Of a stretch of DNA of 32,960 bases, positions 15,340 to 23,777 are shown piece by piece. The first letter of the stretch is position 1; each line of letters opens with the position of its first letter. The stretch is from DASPMP01 sp035248725. GTDB taxonomy: Bacteria > Gemmatimonadota > Gemmatimonadetes > Gemmatimonadales > Gemmatimonadaceae. The position numbers and the translations under genes were made by a program. Below the pieces are notes generated by a model that ran no database searches, was not told the DNA's origin, and was given only the letters and a program-made list of their open reading frames with translations. The stretch is from the NCBI GenBank assembly GCA_035248725.1, contig DATFHG010000070.1, positions 1-32,960 on the forward strand. Reading direction: 5' to 3'.

Positions 15340-15690
15340 TCAGCGATGCGTGGGCGCCCCCCGGTAAACCAGTACGTTGGCGCGCTCGAGGGTGATCAGG
15401 CCGCCGCCGATCATGGCATCGATCTCGGGCAGCAGCTCGTCCACCCGCTCCTGTGTTTCCACGCATTCCACGACGATCGGGAGGTCCGACGACAGCTCGA
15501 GAAAGCGGTCGGTGTGGACACGCGAGCTCGCGCCGAATCCCATGATGCCGCGGAATACGGTCGCACCCGCGCAGTGCTTGCGTCGCAGCAGCTCGACGAT
15601 CTGCTGGTACAGCGGACGCCCCTGATACTTGTCGGATTCGCCGATGTGAATCCGCATGAGGACACGCTCGCCCGTGAGTCCGTGCATCAT
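15340..15690 (-). CDS. DUF190 family protein (PII-like fold)
   Basis: The 116-residue soluble protein matches DUF190: RVLMRIHIGESDKYQGRPLY at the start, then VFRGIMGFG, and a C-terminal LITLERANVLVYRG. Such proteins are small alpha/beta, PII-like, and very often encoded beside the fluoride channel CrcB, as here. The biochemical role is not settled; modulating the channel or sensing a small ligand are possibilities. Two successive ATG codons exist (15690, 15687). A GGAGG directly upstream suits 15687 slightly better. Its ribosome site lies just after the crcB stop, and 4 bases separate its stop from the permease start. Confidence 0.9.
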   Translation of the reverse strand: MMHGLTGERVLMRIHIGESDKYQGRPLYQQIVELLRRKHCAGATVFRGIMGFGASSRVHTDRFLELSSDLPIVVECVETQERVDELLPEIDAMIGGGLITLERANVLVYRGAPTHR

Positions 15691-15700
15691 TCCTCCGAAT

Positions 15701-16108
15701 CTACGGTCGCCCGCGCGCGACGAGCAGCGCGCGCGCCAGCAGAAAGCCGGCGAACATCGCGATCAAGGCCACGAGGACGCTCGCAACGACATACGTGGAC
15801 GCGCGTCCGTATTCTCCCTGCTCGAGCAGCACCGCGGTCTCGTACGTGAAGGTGGAGAACGTCGTGTAGCCGCCGCACAGCCCTGTCGTCAAAAGCAGCC
15901 GCATCTCGGGTCCGATCGCGGGGGTCGCGAGCGCGAAGCGCGCGAGGAAGCCCAGCAGCAGCGCACCGCTCGCATTCACGAGGAATGTGCCCCACGGAAA
16001 AGCGAGCCCGGCACGAGTCTGCACCCAGGCGGTCAGCGCCCATCGAGCCACCCCACCCACCGCACTGCCGAGTGCGACGGACACGGTGAGCAGCGCACGT
16101 TCGTTCAC
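15701..16108 (-). CDS. crcB: Fluoride channel CrcB (Fluc)
   Basis: The 135-residue membrane protein has four hydrophobic segments and the CrcB landmarks: GGVARW in the first helix, WGTFLVNASGALLLGF, and the LLTTGLCGGYTTFSTF segment that carries the pore phenylalanines and the break binding the central Na+. Known Fluc channels are antiparallel dimers that export fluoride passively. Only one copy is seen, consistent with a dual-topology homodimer. GTG 16108 is chosen because the protein then begins near the first helix; the open frame runs to 16537 but overlaps the divergent CopC gene and lacks family character. No Shine-Dalgarno is visible, and I see no fluoride riboswitch in the 64 bases upstream. 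Confidence 0.92.
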   Translation of the reverse strand: MNERALLTVSVALGSAVGGVARWALTAWVQTRAGLAFPWGTFLVNASGALLLGFLARFALATPAIGPEMRLLLTTGLCGGYTTFSTFTYETAVLLEQGEYGRASTYVVASVLVALIAMFAGFLLARALLVARGRP

Positions 16109-16172
16109 GAAATCGGAGGCGGGAGCCGGTTGGGGTTGGCGTGAACTTACAGTGGTGTCATCTTCCCCGCCC

Positions 16173-17561
16173 ATGACGCGCTCGACCACCGGTGCGCGCC
16201 GGTTGCTGCCGGTGCTCGCGTTGACCATGCTCGCCGTCGCGCCCAGCGTCGCGCACGCGCACACGAGCCTGCGGCGCAGTGAGCCCGCGCGCGACGCCCG
16301 CCTCACGACCACGCCGACGCGACTCGTGCTCTGGTTCACCGCGAAGCCGCAGGTCGCGTTCTCGAAGCTCACGCTCCTCGGGCCGAGCGGAGCGATCCCG
16401 CTCGGAGCCATCGCGGCCGATACCGGGAATGCGCTTCGCGCCGACATCTCCGCGCCACTGGCCCCGGGCGAATACACCGTGCAATGGCAAACGGCCAGCG
16501 CCGATGGCCATCCGATTACCGGGAGCTTCTCGTTCATCGTGCTCGGCCCGCCCGCCGGCGCGCTGGCGTCCCCAGCACCGCCGGCACATCACCGGATGGC
16601 GGGCATGACGCCGCCGCATACGGCATCACAGACCGCGCACGTCGGACACACCGAATACCGTACGGCCCGTTGGGTGGAGTTCGTCGCGCTGCTCACCGTC
16701 CTTGGCGCCCTCGGTTTCCGCCACGGCGTATTGCCGCCACTCGCGGCGCGCGGCGTTCCCACGTCGGATGCGGGCGAACGCGCGCGTCGCTTCGGCGCGA
16801 GCATGTTGATCCTCTACGCCATCGCGGCGCTGACGCGTGCGTACAATGAATCGGTCGCCATCCACGGAAGCGCCGAGGCGCTGGACCCCGCGCAGGTGTG
16901 GCCGATGCTGACGACGACTGTCTGGGGCACCGGCTGGCTGTTCGGTGTCGTTGGTGCGGGTTTGCTCGCGCTCGGCTGGCGGTTGTCACGCGGAAGTACC
17001 TCGATCGGGACGCCGCTGGCGCTGACGGGTGCGGTGGGCATGGTCCTGTCACCGGCGCTGTCCGGCCACGCGGCGGCGAGCGAACATTTCGTGCTGAGCG
17101 TCGCGCTCGACGTCCTCCACGTCGTCGCGGCAAGTCTCTGGCTCGGCGGTCTCTTCATGGTGCTCTTCGCCGGCATACCGGCGATGAAGCGCATCGAGAA
17201 TGGGAATCGCGATGCGGCAGTCAGCGCGCTCGTGAACTCCTTTCACCCGCTCGCGTTGTTCTGCGCGCCACTCGTCGTGCTGGCGGGCGTCGGCAGCGCG
17301 TGGCTGAATCTCGGCTCGGTCACCGCGCTCTGGCAGACCGACTACGGTATGACGCTCATCCGCAAGACCGTCGTCGTAGTGCTGGTGCTCGCGATGGGCG
17401 CATACAACTCGTTCCGGGCGCGGCGCCGTCTCGCCGAGGCCGGCGGCGCCCGACGCATCCTCGTGAGTGGCGGCATGGAGATCCTGTTCGCCGCCGTGGT
17501 GCTCGCGTTGACCACCGTACTCGTCACGCAGCCGGCACCAGCCGAGAGTCTGTTGCGATGA
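16173..17561 (+). CDS. CopC-CopD fusion copper resistance/transport protein
   Basis: From ATG 16173 the 462-residue protein has a signal peptide (RLLPVLALTMLAVAPSVAHA) whose predicted cleavage exposes His30. CopC uses its N-terminal His as a Cu(II) ligand, with a D-x-H motif found here as D111-G-H113. The CopC beta-sandwich covers about 30-125. A His/Met-rich linker (PPAHHRMAGMTPPH, about 136-149) leads to a CopD-like domain of about eight membrane helices with LDVLHVVAASLWLGGLF. The protein would bind periplasmic copper and pass it through the membrane. The linker looks like an additional Cu(I)/Cu(II) site. No clear Shine-Dalgarno precedes the start. It overlaps the downstream dehydratase by ATGA. 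Confidence 0.9.
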   Translation: MTRSTTGARRLLPVLALTMLAVAPSVAHAHTSLRRSEPARDARLTTTPTRLVLWFTAKPQVAFSKLTLLGPSGAIPLGAIAADTGNALRADISAPLAPGEYTVQWQTASADGHPITGSFSFIVLGPPAGALASPAPPAHHRMAGMTPPHTASQTAHVGHTEYRTARWVEFVALLTVLGALGFRHGVLPPLAARGVPTSDAGERARRFGASMLILYAIAALTRAYNESVAIHGSAEALDPAQVWPMLTTTVWGTGWLFGVVGAGLLALGWRLSRGSTSIGTPLALTGAVGMVLSPALSGHAAASEHFVLSVALDVLHVVAASLWLGGLFMVLFAGIPAMKRIENGNRDAAVSALVNSFHPLALFCAPLVVLAGVGSAWLNLGSVTALWQTDYGMTLIRKTVVVVLVLAMGAYNSFRARRRLAEAGGARRILVSGGMEILFAAVVLALTTVLVTQPAPAESLLR

Positions 17562-18574
17562 CGGCCCGGGCCGCGCCCTTCATGCTCGATGCACCGGCGC
17601 CGCCGTGGCCCATTACCTTCGCGGACGTGCTTTCCGCGCGCGAGCGGATCGCGCCATACCTCGCCACGACGGCGCTGCGTCACTACCCACTGCTCGACGA
17701 GCTGGTCGGAGGCGGCGCATCACTGCTCGTGAAACACGAGAATCACCAGCCCACGTGTTCGTTCAAGGTGAGGAACGGGCTGTCCGCGATCACGGCGATG
17801 AGCGCCGAGGAACGGGCGGGCGGTGTCATCGCCGCCTCGACCGGTAATCACGGGCAGGGAATCGCCTATGCCGCTTCACTGCTGGGGGTGCGAGCGGTGA
17901 TCTGTGTGCCAAAGGCGAACAACCCGGAAAAGAATGCGGCCATGCGCGCCTGGGGCGCGACGGTCGTCGAGGAAGGGGCGGATTACGACGAATCCGTCCA
18001 GGTGATGCACCGCCTCGCGCGTGAAGACGGCATGACCGTCGCGCACTCCACGAACAATCCCAACGTGCTCGCCGGTGCCGCGACGATGACGCTGGAAATG
18101 CTCGGGCAATCCGGTGGTCTCGACGCGATGGTGATCGCTGTCGGGGGCGGATCGCAGGCTGTCGGAGCGCTGACGGTCGTGCGCGAGATCGCTCCACGCG
18201 TGCCCGTGTACGGCGCGCAGTGCGAGGGCGCGTCCGCCATCCATGACTCGTGGCACGCCCGCACACCGCTGACGACGCCGCGCGCATCCACGTTCGCGGA
18301 AGGTGTCGCGACGCGACGCCCGTACGAGCTGACGTTCGCGACGTTACGCGATGGCCTCGCCGGGTTCGTCACCGTGTCCGACGCCGAACTGGCCGAGGCG
18401 ATCCGCACCATCCTGCGCGTCACTCATAATCTCGTAGAAGGCGCCGGCGCGGTCGGTGTCGCGGCCGCGCTCAAGTTGCGCGCACAGCTCGCGGGCAAAC
18501 GCGTCGGCGTGATCTTTTCCGGCGGCAATCTCGATACGGCGGTGCTGCGGAAGATCCTGAACCACGAGATGTGA
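17558..18574 (+). CDS. PLP-dependent threonine/serine dehydratase-like enzyme (fold type II)
   Basis: The 338-residue protein is of the tryptophan-synthase-beta fold. The Schiff-base lysine is K70 in CSFKVRNG, and ASTGNHGQGIA (93-103) holds the substrate carboxylate. GGGS (196-199) is the phosphate-binding glycine loop and SGGN near the C-terminus contacts the pyridine ring. Single-domain length without an ACT domain resembles catabolic threonine dehydratases, serine racemases and EutB-like enzymes. Differences from IlvA (SFKVRN for SFKxRG, STGN for SxGN) leave the substrate open. ATG 17558 overlaps the copC-copD stop (ATGA), so the genes are translationally coupled although no functional link is evident. 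It converges on the acidic hypothetical gene. Confidence 0.88.
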   Translation: MTARAAPFMLDAPAPPWPITFADVLSARERIAPYLATTALRHYPLLDELVGGGASLLVKHENHQPTCSFKVRNGLSAITAMSAEERAGGVIAASTGNHGQGIAYAASLLGVRAVICVPKANNPEKNAAMRAWGATVVEEGADYDESVQVMHRLAREDGMTVAHSTNNPNVLAGAATMTLEMLGQSGGLDAMVIAVGGGSQAVGALTVVREIAPRVPVYGAQCEGASAIHDSWHARTPLTTPRASTFAEGVATRRPYELTFATLRDGLAGFVTVSDAELAEAIRTILRVTHNLVEGAGAVGVAAALKLRAQLAGKRVGVIFSGGNLDTAVLRKILNHEM

Positions 18575-18575
18575 G

Positions 18576-19220
18576 CTAGTCCTCCTCGTTCCGGAGGGGG
18601 TCGAGCGCCGTTCGCGGTTCGTCGCCGGCGACGAGTGCCTGCACATACGGATCATCCTTCCAGCGATCCGAGACGGGGATGCTGCGTCCGTCGACGAGCT
18701 CCACGTGGATCTGGTACCGCGGGAGCGTCGATGATTCCCAGTCCGCCGACACGTCGTGCGAATCATCCGGAAAATCGATGTCGTCCTCGATGCCCAGCTC
18801 GATCAGCGCCGAGCTGAACTCGTCCGGCGCGGGATCTTCGAGGACCGTCCCGTCGCGATCCGGATCCGCGTCGTCGATGGTCTCGTAGTCATCCATCTCG
18901 TCGATGTCTTCGTCCATGTCGCCGCCAAGCGCCATGAGGTACTCCGTGTCCTGAACGACGATGCTTTGGGTGGGCACCACGTTGCCCGCGGCATCGTGCA
19001 GCTCCAGCCGGAGTGCGTCGACCGCGAGGCCCGCGTCGTCGCTCACGCGGTGAGTGCATGCGTCGCGCGCCAGCGTCCGGCGACACTCGCGAGCGATGGG
19101 TTCGCCGCTCGGGAGCGAGCGTTCGTGCATCTCGTGCGAGATCTCCTGATGGTAGGGCCCGAGGTTCGTCAGCGCGGGCATCAGTTGCTCGCCGATCTCG
19201 GTGGGTTCGAACCATCCCAT
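18576..19220 (-). CDS. Acidic hypothetical protein, true start probably upstream
   Basis: I do not recognise this protein. From ATG 19220 it has 214 residues, with a very acidic central segment (about 100-160, rich in Asp/Glu, DEDIDEMDDYETIDDADPD) and no membrane segment or signal peptide. A more ordered C-terminal part follows (RYQIHVELVDGRSIPVSDRW, then a stretch about contacts and positions). The frame continues upstream without a stop for at least 45 codons and reads like folded protein (YTVWSNGRLLG, DFCPCFLDARMGWFEPT). No ATG, GTG or TTG lies there. An ACG at 19298 sits 6 bases after a GGAG and would give 240 residues. It follows the VWA gene on the same strand, 163 bases after it. Confidence 0.65.
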   Translation of the reverse strand: MGWFEPTEIGEQLMPALTNLGPYHQEISHEMHERSLPSGEPIARECRRTLARDACTHRVSDDAGLAVDALRLELHDAAGNVVPTQSIVVQDTEYLMALGGDMDEDIDEMDDYETIDDADPDRDGTVLEDPAPDEFSSALIELGIEDDIDFPDDSHDVSADWESSTLPRYQIHVELVDGRSIPVSDRWKDDPYVQALVAGDEPRTALDPLRNEED

Positions 19221-19383
19221 TCGCGCGTCGAGAAAGCACGGACAGAAGTCGAGCGTGGTGCGGCCGAGCAGTCGGCCATTGCTCCAGACGGTATACGTAG
19301 GACGCTCCGGTGATGGGCGCGACCAACGTCGTGCGGGAGCGTCAACCGCGCGTCATCGAATACGCGCGCGGCGGGGCGAAAGT

Positions 19384-20664
19384 CTACGAGACCTTTCTCG
19401 TCTTGCGGCGCAGGAAATCCATGAGGATGAACTGTCCCAGCGTCATCGTCGTCGTGAAGTACGCCTTGCCGCGACAGATCTCCGAGACCCTCTTCACGAA
19501 CTCGACGAGCGCGCGGTCGCGCGCCAGCATGAAGGTGTTGATCATGATGCCGCTGCGCCGGCACAACGCCACTTCGCGCAACGTCTGCGCGATGACGGTC
19601 GTGTCCAGGCCGAAGGAGTTCTTGTAGATCTGGCCGTTCGGCATCGTGAGCGCGCTCGGCTTGCCGTCGGTGATCATGATGATCTGCCGCATGTCCTTCT
19701 TCTGGGCGAGCAGCAGGCGGCGCGCGAGCTTCAGACCTTCGGCGGTATTCGTGTGATACGGCCCCACCTGCGCGGTGGCGAGCGCGGGGAGCGGAATCTC
19801 TTCGGCGGAGTCGTGGAACAGGACGACCTTGAGCGAGTCGCCCGGAAACTGGGTGCGGATCAGATGCGTCAGCGCGAGCGCGACCTTCTTCGCGGGCGTG
19901 AAGCGATCTTCTCCGTAGAGGATCATGGAGTGCGAGCAGTCGAGCATGAGCACCGTGGCGCACGACGAGCGGTACTCCGCCTGGTGCACCATGAGGTCGG
20001 AGTAATCCAGGTCGATCGGAACGGTCACTTCGCCCTTGCGCGCGAGCGCGCGCTTGAGCGTCTCGTTGACGTCGAGGTTGAGCGTATCGCCGAATTCGTA
20101 CTGCTTGCTCCAGCCGTCGGTCTCGATGCCGGTGGCGAGGTATGGCGTGTCGTGGCTGCCGAAGCTCGACTTGCCGAATGAGCCGAGGAGGTTGCGCAGC
20201 GTCTTGTAACCCAGGAAGTCGACACCTTTCTCGGTGAGAGAGAACTGAACGTCCCGGGCTGCTGCGCGTGCCATGCTCCCCGGCCCCCCCATCTCCTCGT
20301 GTCCGGCCGGCATCTGCGGCGCCTGCGTCACATTCAGGTAGCCCTCCTGCACGAGGCGCTGCACGAGATCGTCGAGCAGCTTCGCGAGCTGCGCCTGCGA
20401 TTCCGGCGATCCCTCGCCGCGCAGTGCCTGCAGCATCTCGGGAGTGAACTGATTGGACGCGAGCAGCGCGTCGATGATCGCCTGGCGCAAGGCATCGAGC
20501 GAGCGATCGCCGTCGTCGCCGAAATCGAAGCCGAAGTGCGACGGATCCCCGCCACCCGCGAATCCCGACTGGAGCAAAAAATCGGCGAGTTTGTCCAGCA
20601 GTGCCTGCAGGTCGACGGCGTCGGCGAGCTCGGGGCTGAATTTCGAGTACGTGTGCGACCGCAT
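19384..20664 (-). CDS. VWA domain-containing protein
   Basis: From ATG 20664 the protein has 426 residues. The N-terminal half is a helical, charged region (about 1-210). The C-terminal half is a von Willebrand A domain with a complete metal-ion-dependent adhesion site: D242-C-S244-H-S246, a threonine near 305-307 (HTNTAEG), and D333 in ITDGKPS. It lacks a signal peptide or membrane segment, so it is probably cytoplasmic. VWA proteins of this kind usually act with MoxR/ChlI-type AAA+ ATPases, and such an ATPase lies about 4 kb away on the same strand (24340-25809). Partnership is inferred from family habit. The open frame reaches 20751, but residues before MRSHTYSK look non-coding. Confidence 0.85.
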   Translation of the reverse strand: MRSHTYSKFSPELADAVDLQALLDKLADFLLQSGFAGGGDPSHFGFDFGDDGDRSLDALRQAIIDALLASNQFTPEMLQALRGEGSPESQAQLAKLLDDLVQRLVQEGYLNVTQAPQMPAGHEEMGGPGSMARAAARDVQFSLTEKGVDFLGYKTLRNLLGSFGKSSFGSHDTPYLATGIETDGWSKQYEFGDTLNLDVNETLKRALARKGEVTVPIDLDYSDLMVHQAEYRSSCATVLMLDCSHSMILYGEDRFTPAKKVALALTHLIRTQFPGDSLKVVLFHDSAEEIPLPALATAQVGPYHTNTAEGLKLARRLLLAQKKDMRQIIMITDGKPSALTMPNGQIYKNSFGLDTTVIAQTLREVALCRRSGIMINTFMLARDRALVEFVKRVSEICRGKAYFTTTMTLGQFILMDFLRRKTRKVS

Positions 20665-20800
20665 GTGAATGGAGGATACTGCCGGTGCGTCGCGCCGGAC
20701 AGGTGCCGGCACTGCGCATCGGTGGAATGCGGTGCGTTGGCGGTTGTCCACCGACGGCGGCAGTCGTCCACGCGCAACGCGCCACTTCTACTTTTCACCG

Positions 20801-22039
20801 GTGCCCACCAGCAATCCCTTCAGCGTCCTCGCGCGCCACCGGAACTTCCGGATCTTCTGGATCGGCCAGACGCTTTCGCTGATCGGCACATGGATGCAGA
20901 GCATGGCACAGGGGTGGCTCGCGCTCGAGCTCACGAACAACGCCTTTCTCGTGGGGCTCGTCGCCGCGGCCGGTTCGCTTCCAGTCGTGCTGTTCTCGAT
21001 GCACGCCGGCGTGCTCGCGGACCGCTTCGAGCGCCTGCGGCTGGTGAAGATCTGCCAGACGCTGCTGCTGGTCGAAGCCACCACGCTGTGGTGGTTCACC
21101 TGGACCGGTCACATCTCCATCGAGGCGCTGCTGATCATCGCCACCTTCGCGGGGACCGTGAGCTCCGTGGAGATCCCCTCGCGGCAGTCCCTGGTGGTGG
21201 AGCTCGCGGGACGCGACGACCTGCCGCAGGCGATTGCGTTGAACTCGAGCGGCTTCAACCTCGCGCGCATCGTCGGGCCGGCGCTCGCGGCCCTCGTGAT
21301 CGCGAAACTCAGCATCTCGTGGGCGTTCGCGCTCAATGCGCTGAGCTATGTCGCGGTGCTCATCGGGCTGTTCATGGTGCGGCTCTCGCCGTGGCGTCCC
21401 AGCGCTCAGCTCATCCGTCCGATCGACGGCATCCGGGAGAGCTTCGCGTATATGCGCGACACGCCGCTGGTCGGCGCACTGATGAAGCTGGTGCTCGCCT
21501 ACTCGGTGTTGGGCGTCCCGTATCTGGTGCTCATGCCCGTCTATGCGCGCGACCGCCTCGGACTGGGCGCGGGCGGCTACGGATTGCTCCTGGCGTGTGT
21601 CGGCATCGGTGGCCTGGCGGGAGCGCTCGCCCTCGCCGCACGGAGCGCGACGCAGGCGGGCGGACGCACGCTCCGCGCGTCGTCGCTCGGTTATCCGGTC
21701 GTCCTGCTCGTTCTCGCGTCGGTGTCGACGCCGTGGCCCGCGTACATCACCCTGTTCTTCGCGGGTGTCTTCATGATCATGAACGGCGCGCTGGCGAACG
21801 CGATGCTGCAGCACAACGTTCCGGACGTGCTGCGCGGACGACTCATGGCGGCGTACTCGTTTGTCGTCGTCGGACTGGCGCAGACGCTCGGCGCGTTCCT
21901 CGCGGGCGCGACGGCGCGGGTGTTCGGGGTGCACTGGGCCATCGCGCTCGGCGCCGCAATCATGCTCATCTACGCCCTGTACGCCTTCCGACGGCCACCC
22001 TTGGGTGCACTCGGAACCGGCGCGGCGACGCCCTCGTAG
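20801..22039 (+). CDS. MFS transporter (EntS-like exporter family)
   Basis: The 412-residue inner-membrane protein has about twelve hydrophobic segments. It begins with FRIFWIGQTLSLIGTWMQSMAQGWLAL and has ADRFERLRLV after helix 3, both typical of the MFS_3 (enterobactin exporter-like) branch. This branch exports siderophores, drugs or lipids; the substrate is not predictable. GTG 20801 gives the usual N-terminus (PTSNPFSVLARHRNF); the frame is open to 20669 but overlaps the region before the VWA gene. The 136-base gap to the divergent VWA gene contains a GTGCCGGCAC palindrome (20703-20712) but no clear promoter. The stop is 12 bases before the zinc-ribbon protein. Confidence 0.9.
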   Translation: MPTSNPFSVLARHRNFRIFWIGQTLSLIGTWMQSMAQGWLALELTNNAFLVGLVAAAGSLPVVLFSMHAGVLADRFERLRLVKICQTLLLVEATTLWWFTWTGHISIEALLIIATFAGTVSSVEIPSRQSLVVELAGRDDLPQAIALNSSGFNLARIVGPALAALVIAKLSISWAFALNALSYVAVLIGLFMVRLSPWRPSAQLIRPIDGIRESFAYMRDTPLVGALMKLVLAYSVLGVPYLVLMPVYARDRLGLGAGGYGLLLACVGIGGLAGALALAARSATQAGGRTLRASSLGYPVVLLVLASVSTPWPAYITLFFAGVFMIMNGALANAMLQHNVPDVLRGRLMAAYSFVVVGLAQTLGAFLAGATARVFGVHWAIALGAAIMLIYALYAFRRPPLGALGTGAATPS

Positions 22040-22051
22040 TATTCACCAGCG

Positions 22052-23161
22052 ATGTACGCGACGTGCCTGTTCTGTAGTGCGCACCTCGGCAACAACGAGG
22101 TCGTCGAGGCGTTTCCGGTGGGCCGGCGGCTGGCCTTCGACGCTGCCAAAGGCCGGCTCTGGGTGGTGTGCCGCAAGTGCGAGCGCTGGAACCTCACGCC
22201 GCTCGAGGAGCGCTGGGAAGCCATCGAGGAGTGCGAGCGGCTCTTCAGCGCAACGCGACTCCGCGTCTCGACGGACAACATCGGGCTGGCGCGCCTGCGT
22301 GAAGGGCTGGAGCTCGTGCGCATCGGCAACGCGCTGCGGCCCGAGATCGCGTCGTGGCGCTATGGTGATCAGTTCGGCCGGCGCCGGCGCAAATACATGA
22401 TGCTCACCGGTGCAGGGGTCGCGGCGGTGGCGGGGCTCGTGGTGCTCGGACCAGCGACGGGGATCATCGCGGGCGGCGGATGGGGCAGCTGGCAGATCAT
22501 CACCAACCTGCACAACGCGTATCAGAACCGGCGCGTACGCGCGCGTCTTCGTCTTCCGAACAGCGACGACGTCGTGCCCATCCGCAAGAAGCAACTCGAG
22601 CGTGTGAGCGTCGTGCGGAGTGGGGAGGAGTGGGGCCTGCGCGTTCCGCTCCCGCGATCCTGGCTGCGCGATCAGGAGCGCGACGACATCGATGCATGGA
22701 TGCGACGGCGCGGCGTGCGGACCATGTCCGATGTGACCTCCGTTCTGTACACCGGCAGCCACGCGCTTCAGGCGGCGTCGAAACTCCTCCCAGCGATCAA
22801 CGAACGCGGTGCACGCTCGGAGGAAGTCCAGACCGCCGTTCGTCTCGTCGCCGAGGCCGAGAACCCGATGCGGCTCTTCGAGCGTTACGCGACTGCAGGC
22901 GGTACGGGTACCGGTCGCGACGCATGGCGCGGTATGTCGGCTGCGGACGCCGGCCACGTGGTGCATCGCTTGCCGAAGGAGGTGCGCGTCGCGCTCGAGA
23001 TGGCGTCGCACGAGGAGCAGGAGCGCCGTGCGCTGGAGGGCGAGCTGGCGATCCTGGAAGCGGCGTGGCGCGACGCGGAAGAGATTGCGAAGATCGCGGA
23101 TGACATGTTCGTGCCGGAGGGCACGAACGCCCGCCTGGAGGAGCTCAAGCGGTCACATTGA
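22052..23161 (+). CDS. Zinc-ribbon, membrane-anchored protein of unknown function
   Basis: The 369-residue protein begins with a four-cysteine zinc ribbon (C5-x2-C8 and C40-x2-C43). A basic stretch (FGRRRRKY, about 107-114) leads to a hydrophobic region at about 115-150, rich in Gly/Ala (TGAGVAAVAGLVVLG), that could be one or two membrane helices. The C-terminal half is charged, with coiled-coil-like Glu/Arg/Ala segments near 300-365 (EEQERRALEGELAILEAAW). The design suggests a membrane-tethered nucleic-acid- or protein-binding domain at the cytoplasmic face, but this is inference and I recognise no family. It lies 12 bases after the MFS gene and probably shares its transcript; its end overlaps the convergent kinase-like gene by 17 bases. 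Confidence 0.8.
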   Translation: MYATCLFCSAHLGNNEVVEAFPVGRRLAFDAAKGRLWVVCRKCERWNLTPLEERWEAIEECERLFSATRLRVSTDNIGLARLREGLELVRIGNALRPEIASWRYGDQFGRRRRKYMMLTGAGVAAVAGLVVLGPATGIIAGGGWGSWQIITNLHNAYQNRRVRARLRLPNSDDVVPIRKKQLERVSVVRSGEEWGLRVPLPRSWLRDQERDDIDAWMRRRGVRTMSDVTSVLYTGSHALQAASKLLPAINERGARSEEVQTAVRLVAEAENPMRLFERYATAGGTGTGRDAWRGMSAADAGHVVHRLPKEVRVALEMASHEEQERRALEGELAILEAAWRDAEEIAKIADDMFVPEGTNARLEELKRSH

Positions 23162-23777
23162 ATCGCGCGCGGGCCGCAGCGACGACCAGTGCTGCGGCTG
23201 CGTCGATGCCCAGACGGCCTGTGTCGACGCAGAGATGATAGTTCTCGAAGCGTCGCCAGTCGCGACCCCAGTTGCGCTTGACGTACTGCTCCCGCTGCCG
23301 ATTTCGCTTTTCCACTTCGTGCGCGGCCGTGGCGGGGTCGATCCCGCGATGGGCAATGGCGTATTTCACCAGCGCGTCAGACGCCGCGTAACAGAAGACA
23401 TGCAGCGCCTCGGGGCGGTCCGCGAGCATCACCTGCGCGCCGCGGCCCACGAGCACGGCATTGCCACGTTGCACGGCTTCCTGCATCACGCGTTTGGTCA
23501 TGTCCACGACGCGCATCTCCGCCGTGTCGGTGAGCGAGGCGTCGGCGACCGGCACGACGTACTCGGGCGTCGACAAGCGCATGCTCGCCGCGATGCGCTC
23601 CGTGAACGACGGTACGCGCTCCTCGAGCGACGATACCTCGGCGGGCGACATGCCCAGACGCTCCGCGACGGAATCCACGACCGCGTTGTCGACGAGCGTC
23701 CAGCCAAGCGTCGTGGCGACGCGGCCGGCGACCTCGGAGCCACCCGAGCCGAACATTCGTGAGATGGTGATGATCAC
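23145..23777 (-). CDS. Cytidylate kinase-like family protein
   Basis: From GTG 23777 the 210-residue protein begins ITISRMFGSGGSEVAGRVA, the P-loop variant (FGSGG) of the cytidylate-kinase-like family. This family lacks the classical GKS signature and also occurs fused to other domains. Other landmarks are VDNAVVDSVAERL after strand 2, LVGRGAQVMLAD, and a C-terminal basic region (KRNWGRDWRRFENYHLC) that in nucleotide kinases holds the lid. A nucleotide or metabolite kinase is likely; the phosphoacceptor is not known. The GTG start overlaps the GNAT stop (GTGA), so it is translationally coupled as the third gene of the ATPase-GNAT-kinase set. It ends 17 bases inside the convergent zinc-ribbon gene. 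Confidence 0.87.
   Translation of the reverse strand: MIITISRMFGSGGSEVAGRVATTLGWTLVDNAVVDSVAERLGMSPAEVSSLEERVPSFTERIAASMRLSTPEYVVPVADASLTDTAEMRVVDMTKRVMQEAVQRGNAVLVGRGAQVMLADRPEALHVFCYAASDALVKYAIAHRGIDPATAAHEVEKRNRQREQYVKRNWGRDWRRFENYHLCVDTGRLGIDAAAALVVAAARARFNVTA

Noticed and set aside
16109..16172. Possible fluoride riboswitch upstream of crcB.
   Set aside because: The intergenic sequence on the minus strand lacks the conserved pseudoknot blocks of the crcB motif; none recognised.
20703..20712. GTGCCGGCAC palindrome between the VWA and MFS genes.
   Set aside because: Short G+C-rich palindromes are expected by chance here and no promoter or repeat partner supports a role.
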